Source: Methylorubrum populi
GTDB taxonomy: Bacteria > Pseudomonadota > Alphaproteobacteria > Rhizobiales > Beijerinckiaceae
Assembly (NCBI GenBank): GCA_036946625.1
Contig: JAQIIU010000003.1
Coordinates: 197,961 to 261,960 of the forward strand
Length of the DNA: 64,000 nucleotides
Direction: 5' to 3'
The number at the start of each line of letters is the position of its first letter. Positions within the stretch are counted from its first letter, which is position 1. The notes beneath the pieces are model-generated. The model ran no database searches. It was not told the origin of the DNA and saw only the letters and a list, made by a program, of their open reading frames with translations. Positions 47,177 through 53,875 of the stretch are shown in pieces. The translations under genes and the position numbers were made by a program.

Positions 47177-48445
47177 TCAGCCGAGCCAGTCCGGCAGGCG
47201 GTCGAGGCGGATCAGGTCGTCGTAGCTCGGGCGGGGCCGCACGACGGCTGAGCGGTCGCCGCTCACCAGCACCTCGGGCACGAGGCGGCGGCTGTTGTAG
47301 GTGCCGGCCTGGACCGCGCCGTAGGCGCCCGCGCTCATCACCGCGATCAGGTCGCCGGGGACGACCTCCGGCATCTCGCGCCCGAGGGCGAAGTAATCGC
47401 CGCTCTCGCAGACCGGGCCGACCACGTCCGCCGTCAGCCGGGGGGCATCGGGGGCGGGCTCGCGCAAGGGGCGCAGGGCGTGGAAGGCGTCGTAGAGCGT
47501 CGGGCGGATCAGATCGTTCATCGCCCCGTCGACGATGACGAAGGTCTTCTCCGCGGTCGGCTTCACGTAGATCACGCGGGTGACGAGGATGCCGGCATTG
47601 CCGGCGATCATCCGCCCGATCTCGAAGACGGGGCGCAGGCCCAGCGGCTTGAAATGCGGGCGCAGGATCCGCGCCAGCGCCGCCGGGTCGGGCGGGGGGG
47701 CGTCGTCGTCGCGGTAGGGGATGCCGAGCCCGCCGCCGAAATCGACGTGGTGCAGCCGGTGCCCGTCGGCGAGCAGGTCGCGGGCGAGTTCGCAGAGCAG
47801 GCGCGCGGCGGCGTCGAACGGGGTCAGGTCGGTGATCTGGCTGCCGATATGCGCGTCGACGCCGACGATCTCCAGGCCCGGCAGCCGGGCGGCCCCGGCA
47901 TAGACCGCGCGGGCGCGGGAGATCGGGATGCCGAACTTGTTCCCGGACCGGCCGGTCGAGATCTTGGCATGCGTCAGCGCGTCGACGTCCGGGTTGACCC
48001 GGATCGAGACCGGCGCCCGCTGCCCGCGCGAGGCGGCGACCTCGGACAGGGCGGCGAGTTCGGGCTCGCTCTCGACGTTGAAGCAGAGGATGTTCGCGTC
48101 GAGCGCGGCGGCCATCTCCTCACGGGTCTTGCCGACGCCGGAGAACACGATGCGGCGGCCCGGCACGCCCGCCGCGAGCGCCCGGCGCAACTCGCCCTCG
48201 GAGACGATGTCCATACCCGCGCCCTGCCGGGCCAGGGTGGCGAGCACCGCCTGGTTCGCGTTCGCCTTCATGGCGAAGCACACCAGCGCCGCGTCCTCCG
48301 CGAAGGCCTGCGCGAAGACGCGGTAGTGCCGTTCCAGGGTGGCGGTGCTGTAGCAGTAGAACGGCGTGCCGACCGCCTCCGCCAGCGCCGCCAGATCGAC
48401 GTCCTCGGCGTGGAGACGCCCGTCCCGGTAGTGGAAGTGGTGCAT
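47177..48445 (-). CDS. lysA: Diaminopimelate decarboxylase
   Basis: LysA makes lysine from meso-DAP, using PLP. In the 422-residue protein, PLP-lysine is in 'LVCFAMKANANQAVLATLAR' (~55-74). Also visible are 'GAGMDIVSEGELRRALAAGV', 'DFGGGLGIPYRDD' (phosphate-binding GGG, ~243-255), 'EIGRMIAGNAGILVTRVIYV' (~285-304) and the active-site cysteine and Tyr of 'GPVCESGDYFALGREMPEVV' with 'GAYGAVQAGTYNSR'. It is preceded on the same strand by the small lipoprotein gene lying to its right in the window, the usual lptM-lysA order. Confidence 0.96.
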   Translation of the reverse strand: MHHFHYRDGRLHAEDVDLAALAEAVGTPFYCYSTATLERHYRVFAQAFAEDAALVCFAMKANANQAVLATLARQGAGMDIVSEGELRRALAAGVPGRRIVFSGVGKTREEMAAALDANILCFNVESEPELAALSEVAASRGQRAPVSIRVNPDVDALTHAKISTGRSGNKFGIPISRARAVYAGAARLPGLEIVGVDAHIGSQITDLTPFDAAARLLCELARDLLADGHRLHHVDFGGGLGIPYRDDDAPPPDPAALARILRPHFKPLGLRPVFEIGRMIAGNAGILVTRVIYVKPTAEKTFVIVDGAMNDLIRPTLYDAFHALRPLREPAPDAPRLTADVVGPVCESGDYFALGREMPEVVPGDLIAVMSAGAYGAVQAGTYNSRRLVPEVLVSGDRSAVVRPRPSYDDLIRLDRLPDWLG

Positions 48446-48533
48446 GTCGCAGAAAATCCGCTGGCCTCGCGCCGCGCCCGAATGGCCCGACGCGCGGTGC
48501 GCTGTCTACACCCGAGCGCGTCGGCGCGTGCCG

Positions 48534-48890
48534 CTACAGGATCGGGTCGAGGATGAAGGGTTCCTTCGGAACCTTGTAGCCGCGCCTGGCTCCGCGGGAG
48601 GTCGTGACCGGAACGCCGTCGCCGCCCGCGGGGATCGCCGAGGCGCTGAGTTCGTCGCCGGCCTGCACGGCGTCCGGATCGGGCGCCGCGCCGTGATCGA
48701 CCGCCGAGACGGTGCTGCCCGGCAGGCTCCGCGCCGAGGCCGGGGCGCCGGGGCGCGTGCCGGGTGCGGTCTCGGACACGGCCGCGCCCGGCGGCTCCAG
48801 GCTGCCGCGCCGGCCGCAGCCCGTGCAGGCGAGGGCGAGGCCGAGCGAGATCAGGATCGAGAGGCGGGCGGGCATCGGTCTTTCCGGCAT
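48534..48890 (-). CDS. lptM: LptM-like small lipoprotein
   Basis: The 118-residue protein has a lipobox 'LISLGLALACTGCGRRGSLE' with the lipidated Cys in ACTGC-G, followed by the GRRGSLEPP motif of LptM/YifL proteins. LptM helps the LPS translocon LptD mature. The tail is a proline/alanine-rich linker ending 'GYKVPKEPFILDPIL', the KEPFILD end common in Rhizobiales homologues. ATG 48890 or 48875 may be the start. It lies directly upstream of lysA. Confidence 0.8.
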   Translation of the reverse strand: MPERPMPARLSILISLGLALACTGCGRRGSLEPPGAAVSETAPGTRPGAPASARSLPGSTVSAVDHGAAPDPDAVQAGDELSASAIPAGGDGVPVTTSRGARRGYKVPKEPFILDPIL

Positions 48891-48940
48891 GGCGGCGGCG
48901 CGAGCTTAGCCGTTCCCGGCGGCCGGCGCGAGCGGCGGCC

Positions 48941-49219
48941 TCAGCCCTTCTTGTTGCCCCGCGAAGAATCCTTCGGCGGCGTGTAGGCGTCGATCGCCCG
49001 GCGGCAGTTCTCGGACAGCTTCGCCCAGTTGGTCTTGAAGCACTGGTCGGTGGCCGGATCGTCCGGATCGAGGTTGCCGCAATAGCTCAGGTAGTCGCCG
49101 GTGCAGTACTTCTTGAGCGTCTCGTTGCCGCGCTTCGTTTGCTGGGCCTGTGCCGGGGCGGCCAGCAGGGCGGTCGCGCCCGCGAGGGCCACGACGATGG
49201 GCGTCAGCTTCAAGGCCAT
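48941..49219 (-). CDS. Secreted Cys-rich-repeat protein
   Basis: The 92-residue protein has a signal peptide 'LTPIVVALAGATALLAAPAQ' (cleaved after AQA). Its mature part has four cysteines in 'KKYCTGDYLSYCGNLDPDDP' and 'DQCFKTNWAKLSENCRRAID'. The C-x(6)-C ... C-x(11)-C spacing resembles the GLG1-type cysteine-rich repeat. It is probably periplasmic. It has a Lys/Gly-rich end (SSRGNKKG). The function is unknown. Confidence 0.75.
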   Translation of the reverse strand: MALKLTPIVVALAGATALLAAPAQAQQTKRGNETLKKYCTGDYLSYCGNLDPDDPATDQCFKTNWAKLSENCRRAIDAYTPPKDSSRGNKKG

Positions 49220-49470
49220 GATGTTCGCTCGATCGCAATGCGTGGGAAATTGATCCGGGCGCGATGATGCCCCCGCATGTCCGAAACAAGGCCGGCCCGG
49301 GGCAAACGCAAGGTGGTTCGGTGCTTACGGGCTCGCGGGAGACGCCGCAAGGGACCGGGGCCGGACGGGCCGCGGCGGCGGGGCTGCCGGGTGCGTTTCG
49401 GCTCTTGCCGCGCCCCTTGCCGCGCCCTTTCCCGCGACCCTGGCCGCCGCCCTCGCCGTCCCTTGCGCCG

Positions 49471-50184
49471 TCAGCCTTCGGCGAGCGCGGGCGAACCGGT
49501 GGGGAAGGCGTCCGTGTGAGGCAGACGGTCGCGCCGGGCCAGGGCGTCGGCCACCTCGGCGATGCGGCGGCGCAGCTCGGCCGTGTCCGCGTCGCCGCGC
49601 GCGGCGAGGGAAGCCTGGGCTGCCGCCAGCTCCGCGCGCAAGCCGTCGCGTTCGATGCGCAGGGCCGCGGGCTCGCCCGCCTCACCCTCGGCGGCGGGGG
49701 CCGCCTCCCGGGCCTCGCCTTGCGCCCGGCGGGCGGCCTTGAGGTCGTCGAGGATCGCGCGGTGGGCCTCCTCCAGGGTCCGCAGGGTGGCGAGCCCCAT
49801 CGCGCCCTCGGCCCGGGCCTGCGCCAGATCGCGGTCGAGCCCGGCGATCCGTTCCAGGGCGCGCGCCACCTCGGCCTCGCTCAGGAGCCGGGCGGCGACC
49901 GCCGCCTCGGCCTCCATGGTGCGGGTGCCGATGGCGGCCATGTCGGCGTGGCACCGGGCGGAGACGGCTTCCACCCTCCGCTCCAGCCGGCGCTGCGCGA
50001 CGGCGAACTCCGCCCGCAGGTGGTCGCGCTCGGCCATGACCTCGGAGACGCTGACCGGAAGGGTCGCCTCGATCCGCCGCCGGGCGAGGCGGGCGGCGCG
50101 GGCGTTCACGGTCGGCAGGATCGTCAGGGCGCACAGGCTCGCCAGCAGGAAGCCGAGCCCGAAGATCATCACGGTCTCGATCAC
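49471..50184 (-). CDS. Membrane-anchored coiled-coil protein
   Basis: The 237-residue protein starts at GTG 50184 ('MIETVMIFGLGFLLASLCAL') with one N-terminal transmembrane helix. 'ARLARRRIEATLPVSVSEVM' and a long alpha-helical coiled coil rich in Glu, Ala and Arg follow (~45-225). It is familiar from Methylobacterium as an uncharacterised protein. The frame extends upstream through repeat family D, which I exclude. The 49220-49470 spacer below it has G/C-rich simple sequence (RGKGRGK-coding in one frame) and no gene. Confidence 0.75.
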   Translation of the reverse strand: MIETVMIFGLGFLLASLCALTILPTVNARAARLARRRIEATLPVSVSEVMAERDHLRAEFAVAQRRLERRVEAVSARCHADMAAIGTRTMEAEAAVAARLLSEAEVARALERIAGLDRDLAQARAEGAMGLATLRTLEEAHRAILDDLKAARRAQGEAREAAPAAEGEAGEPAALRIERDGLRAELAAAQASLAARGDADTAELRRRIAEVADALARRDRLPHTDAFPTGSPALAEG

Positions 50185-50289
50185 GCAGGGGCCCTCACGC
50201 CGCCTCGGCCGGCAGGTCCGGCCGCTGCGTCTTTTGCCCGTCTTGCCGGCGCCGAGGCAAGCGCTCCGTCTCGTCCCTGGCCTCAAGCG

Positions 50290-50430
50290 CCGGCGGCCGC
50301 CTCCGCGGCCTTGGAGCATCGTCCTGGATACCGGATCCAGGACGATGCTCCAGACTCTTGTTTTTGCATCGTCTTTTTCCGAAAGCCGGAGGCCGCCTTT
50401 CGGGACGACGCTCCAGGCTTTCGCTCCGCT
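50290..50430. repeat. Dispersed palindromic repeat, family D, copy 1
   Basis: A perfect palindrome with 18-bp arms (TGGAGCATCGTCCTGGAT at 50312-50329 and its complement at 50335-50352, loop ACCGG) is followed by TTTTTGCATCGTCTTTTTCC, GAAAGCCGGAGGC and CGGGACGACGCTCC. A reverse-complement copy lies at 57527-57640, between cheY and cheB. Confidence 0.8.
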
Positions 50431-50551
50431 CGACGCCTCGGCAAAAGCCGGGGCCCGCGCCGCGGGCGCTCTTCGCGCCTGACATCCGGCCCGATCGCTC
50501 TTCCGAGCGATGGCACCGGATCGCACCGTGCAGCGGCAGTCGGAAACGGAA

Positions 50552-51157
50552 TCAGAACGGGTTCCAGGTCGGGCGGCCGGTGAACTTCAGATAGCCGACA
50601 TTGATGCCGAGCCGGGCGCCGACGCCGGAGCGGATCGGCACCACGACGATGCCGCCGTCGGTCACCGCGGTCATGCCGAAGCCGCCGATGAAGTAGGCCG
50701 AGCCGTCCACGCCGCCGAAGCGGCGGTAGAGGTCGCGCACGGCGGGCAGGTTGTAGACGAGCATCATGGTGCGGGCGCCGTCGCCGCCGACGTCGAAGCC
50801 GAGCGTCGGGCCCTGCCAGTAGATCCGGCGCTGCCCGGCATTGCGGGTGTAGAGCGTGCCCTCGCCGTAGCGCAGGCCGCCGACGATGGCGCCCGAGGCC
50901 TCCTGGCCGAGGATGTAGCCGTTGGGCTCGCCCCAGCGCCGGGTCGCCTCCTCGACGGTGAGCGCGAGGCCGCGCGACACGCTGCCGAAGAAGCGGTGCC
51001 CGTTCTCGACCACCTCGGAGGCGCGGAACGAATCCGGACGGACGCCGTCGTTCTCGTAGGCCGGGGCGGGAACGGCGGCGGCCATCAGGCCCGCGGAGAG
51101 GCCGAGCAGGGCGGCGCGGCGGGTCGTGGCCCCGGTTCGGATGGGATCGTGCGGCAT
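50552..51157 (-). CDS. eipA: DUF1134 envelope protein EipA
   Basis: The 201-residue protein is a DUF1134 member. It has a signal sequence 'RRAALLGLSAGLMAAAVPAP' (twin-arginine-like but short), then 'VVENGHRFFGSVSRGLALTV', 'EEATRRWGEPNGYILGQEAS' and 'GTLYTRNAGQRRIYWQGPTL', and ends 'VGARLGINVGYLKFTGRPTW'. EipA in Brucella is a periplasmic beta-barrel-like protein needed for envelope integrity, and I recall its gene being under CtrA control. A perfect CtrA site lies 134 bases upstream of this ATG. Confidence 0.85.
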   Translation of the reverse strand: MPHDPIRTGATTRRAALLGLSAGLMAAAVPAPAYENDGVRPDSFRASEVVENGHRFFGSVSRGLALTVEEATRRWGEPNGYILGQEASGAIVGGLRYGEGTLYTRNAGQRRIYWQGPTLGFDVGGDGARTMMLVYNLPAVRDLYRRFGGVDGSAYFIGGFGMTAVTDGGIVVVPIRSGVGARLGINVGYLKFTGRPTWNPF

Positions 51158-51290
51158 GTCGGTCTCCCTACCGGCGCCCCTGCCCGCCTCTTTCGCCCGG
51201 CCTGTGCGGGCGCTTCCCTCACCGGACGCGACAACGGAGCGAGGCCCGCAGGGAGCGCGCAGTCTCGCGACCGATCAAGTCAAGATTGGG

Positions 51291-51305
51291 TTAACGGGCG
51301 GTTAA
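51291..51305 (-). promoter_or_regulatory. CtrA-binding site TTAA-N7-TTAA upstream of eipA
   Basis: On the minus strand TTAA CCGCCCG TTAA is followed by C, an exact TTAA-N7-TTAAC. It is 134 bases before the eipA ATG in the same orientation and outside the flanking repeats. This is the second exact match I found in the window; the other is in the putative origin. Confidence 0.75.
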
Positions 51306-51390
51306 GCGCGCCCCGCCCCGTGCCTCATACCAAGCGGTCCACGCTCCTCGGGTGGACTGCACATCTTCGGTCGGTCGGCCAAGCAGGTCC

Positions 51391-51563
51391 TCATACCGTT
51401 TCCGATCGATCGCTTCGGGTTTCGCCCCCCCTCCGTCCTCGCGAGCGGCCGCGAAGCGATCCAGGGCGCAGGCAGGTCCGGAAAGGGCGCGCCCTGGATC
51501 GCCACGGCTTCGCCTCGCGATGACGCAGGAGAGGCCGAACTCATCAACCGGATAGCGTATCAT
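51391..51563. repeat. Dispersed palindromic repeat, family A, copy 6 (long form)
   Basis: It starts with CATACCGTTTCCGATCGAT, contains both inverted halves (GTCCTCGCGAGCGG / GCGAAGCGATCCAGGGCG and its complement CGCCCTGGATCGCCACGG / CTCGCGATGACG), and ends with AACTCATCAACCGGATAGCG plus TAT. It lies in the non-coding stretch 51158-51688. Bases 51325-51390 hold a further CATACCAAGCGG-type fragment. Confidence 0.85.
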
Positions 51564-51691
51564 ACCAAGCGGCGCCGATCCCGACCGATGGTCGGGATCG
51601 GCGCGTCCGGCGGATGACCGCCGCCCCCAAGCCGCATCCCTTGGCGCGGGGGCGACCGACGATGAGTGATCCTCATCGCCGGCTGGTATCA
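51560..51691. repeat. Dispersed palindromic repeat, family B, copy 1
   Basis: The ~132-base module starts TATCATACCAAGCGGCGCCG and ends ATCGCCGGCTGGTATCA. Its interior has GCCGATCCCGAC/GTCGGGATCGGC and a CCGCATCCCTTGGCGCGGGG core. Its reverse complement is at 59953-60083. The last bases supply the stop codon of the gene at 51689. Confidence 0.85.
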
Positions 51692-52621
51692 GGCGCCCGC
51701 CGCCGCATCCGGCGGGCAGGCGGCGTCCCCCGCGCGGCGCCGGTCGAAATACGATACGGCGCTCTGCTGCGGCAGGTCGAGCGCGTCGCGGTAGGCCGCC
51801 GAGGCGAGCGCCGCGAAGGGGCCGTTGCGGTAGAAGCGGGTATGGTGGCCGTAGGTGACGGTGTCGCCGCCGGGGCCGACGACGCGTCCGCCGGCCATGG
51901 TCAGCACGTGGTCGCCGGCCGCGGTGTCCCATTCCATGGTGGGGGCGCAGCGCACGTAGATGTCGGCCTCGCCCGCGGCGATCAGGCAGAACTTCAGCGC
52001 CGAGGAGGCGACCCGCCGCTCGCCGACCGGCAGGCGCTCCAGGCAGGCATCGGTGTCGCTGTCGCCGTGCAGGCGGCTGACCAGGGCGACGAGGCCGGCC
52101 GCCGGCGCCTTGCGCACCTCCACCGGATGGAAGCCGCCGGGCCGGCCCTCGCGGATCGGCGCCTCGCGGGCGCTCGTGCCCGCGGCCCAGACCCGGCCGA
52201 GGCTCGGCGCCGCCAGCGCCGCGGCGATCGGGCGCTCGCCCTCGACGAGGCAGATGTTGACGCAGTACTGCGCGTTGCCCGCCAGGAAGTCGCGGGTGCC
52301 GTCGAGGGGATCGACCAGGAAGAACAGGGGGGCCGGCCGCACGGTGCAGGAGGTCTCCTCCGCGATCACCGGAACGCCGGGGAAGGCGCGGGCCAGCGCG
52401 GCGACGATCAGTTCCTCGGAGCGCGTGTCGGCGAGGCTCGCGGGCGAGCCGTCCGGCTTGATCACGTGCGGGCAGTCGCCGCCGTGATAGCCCCGCAGGA
52501 TGCGCCCGGCCTCGCAGGCGATTCCCGCAAGCTGCTCCGCGATGGCGTCGCGCATCGCTTCGGACACGGGGGCCGTGAGGAACGCCGGCGGGAGGGCCGG
52601 GGATGGGGCGGGGGCGGTCAT
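51689..52621 (-). CDS. cysQ: 3'(2'),5'-bisphosphate nucleotidase CysQ (inositol monophosphatase family)
   Basis: CysQ hydrolyses PAP to AMP during sulfate assimilation. The 310-residue protein shows the FIG-superfamily metal sites 'VIAEETS' (Glu pair, ~83-89), 'FFLVDPLDGTRDFLAGNAQY' (Asp-Pro-Leu-Asp-Gly, ~98-117) and 'MEWDTAAGDHVLTMAGG' (~226-242). I start it at ATG 52621; the longer frame is antisense to nothing useful. The C-terminal residues after 'YRDALDLPQQ' are probably not conserved, and the TGA is formed by the end of repeat B copy 1. Confidence 0.9.
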   Translation of the reverse strand: MTAPAPSPALPPAFLTAPVSEAMRDAIAEQLAGIACEAGRILRGYHGGDCPHVIKPDGSPASLADTRSEELIVAALARAFPGVPVIAEETSCTVRPAPLFFLVDPLDGTRDFLAGNAQYCVNICLVEGERPIAAALAAPSLGRVWAAGTSAREAPIREGRPGGFHPVEVRKAPAAGLVALVSRLHGDSDTDACLERLPVGERRVASSALKFCLIAAGEADIYVRCAPTMEWDTAAGDHVLTMAGGRVVGPGGDTVTYGHHTRFYRNGPFAALASAAYRDALDLPQQSAVSYFDRRRAGDAACPPDAAAGA

Positions 52622-52929
52622 CGGACTGTCATTCAATGATCGAGAGGGGCCTGTCGATCCAGGGGCCAAGCAAATCCGGTGCACGGGCCCCGCATCCGGC
52701 TGCGACGCCCGCTCCTCTGCGCGCCGGTTGCGGCGAATTCGGGACACCTGTGCCGTCGGCGGCGCGACCGACACCGAAGCGGAACGGACGCCGCGGCTTT
52801 CCAAAGCGGCCGCCGGTGACTATGCGCTAACCGCATCCGGTGTCCGCCGCGTCCGAGGAGGCGGGTCGACCCGTCCTCGACGCCTCGCGTCACCTCATCG
52901 ATCGACATCATCCGGGAACGGAGCGCGCC
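52622..52929. other. Divergent intergenic region between cysQ and chpT
   Basis: A 308-base spacer between two genes that start in opposite directions. It should hold both promoters, but no clear -35/-10 pair, CtrA site or terminator is visible. Short open frames here lack a start site with a ribosome-binding sequence. Confidence 0.5.
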
Positions 52930-53682
52930 ATGAGCGGTAGTATGAGCGGTACCGGCAGCCTCACCCTCGACGCCCTCGATCTCTCGGCGCTGCTGTGCTC
53001 GCGCGTGTGCCACGACGTGATCAGCCCGATCGGCGCGATCGTGAACGGGCTCGAAGTGCTGGAGGACGACAACGATCCCTCCATGCGCGACTTCGCCCTC
53101 GAGCTGATCCGCAAGAGCGCGCGCACCGCCTCGGCCCGGGTGCAGTTCGCCCGCATCGCCTTCGGCGCGGCGGGCTCGGCCGGCGCCTCGATCGATCTGG
53201 CCGACGCCGAGAAGGTGTCGCGGGCGATGTTCGCCGACGAGAAGACCCAGATCGCTTGGAGCGCGCCGCAGGCCCTGTTCCCGAAGAACAAGGTCAAGCT
53301 CCTGCTCAACCTCGTGGTGATCGCCTCCGGCGCGATCCCCCGCGGCGGCGTGATCGACGTGGCGGTGACCGGCGGCGGCGACGCGCCGCGCTTCGTCCTG
53401 CGGGCCAAGGGCAGCCACGCGCGCATCCCGCCCCATGTCGAGGCGCTGATCGCCGGCACGCCCGAGGGCGGCAGCGTGGACGCCCACGGCATCCTGCCCT
53501 TCTATGCCGGCCTCGTCGCCCGCGCGGCGGCGATGGACGTGGCCTTCGCGATCGCGGGCGACGAGGTGACGGTCACCGCCGCCCCGACCGAGGCCGGCAC
53601 CGGCCTGCCCGGCGCGCCCGCTCCCAGCGTCGAGGACGAGCGCCCCTCCGACAGCGCGCCGCCGGACACCCATCTCGCCTGA
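52930..53682 (+). CDS. chpT: Histidine phosphotransferase ChpT
   Basis: ChpT passes phosphate from CckA to CtrA and CpdR in the alphaproteobacterial cell-cycle relay. The 250-residue protein has 'LDLSALLCSRVCHDVISPIG' with the phospho-accepting His (~30), then 'AIVNGLEVLEDDNDPSMRDF' of the dimerisation helices (DHp-like), and a degenerate ATPase-like domain: 'NKVKLLLNLVVIASGAIPRG' (~118-137) and 'GSVDAHGILPFYAGLVARAA'. I choose ATG 52930 over the upstream extension. The C-terminal Pro/Ser-rich tail is variable. It is followed by cheA in the same direction after 193 bases. Confidence 0.92.
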   Translation: MSGSMSGTGSLTLDALDLSALLCSRVCHDVISPIGAIVNGLEVLEDDNDPSMRDFALELIRKSARTASARVQFARIAFGAAGSAGASIDLADAEKVSRAMFADEKTQIAWSAPQALFPKNKVKLLLNLVVIASGAIPRGGVIDVAVTGGGDAPRFVLRAKGSHARIPPHVEALIAGTPEGGSVDAHGILPFYAGLVARAAAMDVAFAIAGDEVTVTAAPTEAGTGLPGAPAPSVEDERPSDSAPPDTHLA

Positions 53683-53875
53683 AACGCCGGCGGCAGCGCG
53701 CGATCGGGGCCGGGGAGAGATGAAAACCAGGTTCCGCGCCCTCTCCATCGAGCCGAACCGGCGGCGATCTCGCCGGACAATTGTGAATTTCGTCCCGCCC
53801 GCAACGCTTCACTAACTTTCCAGGGCGAGAGTGCTCGTCGCACGTCTCTTTCGTGCGCGTAGACGAGTACCTCCC

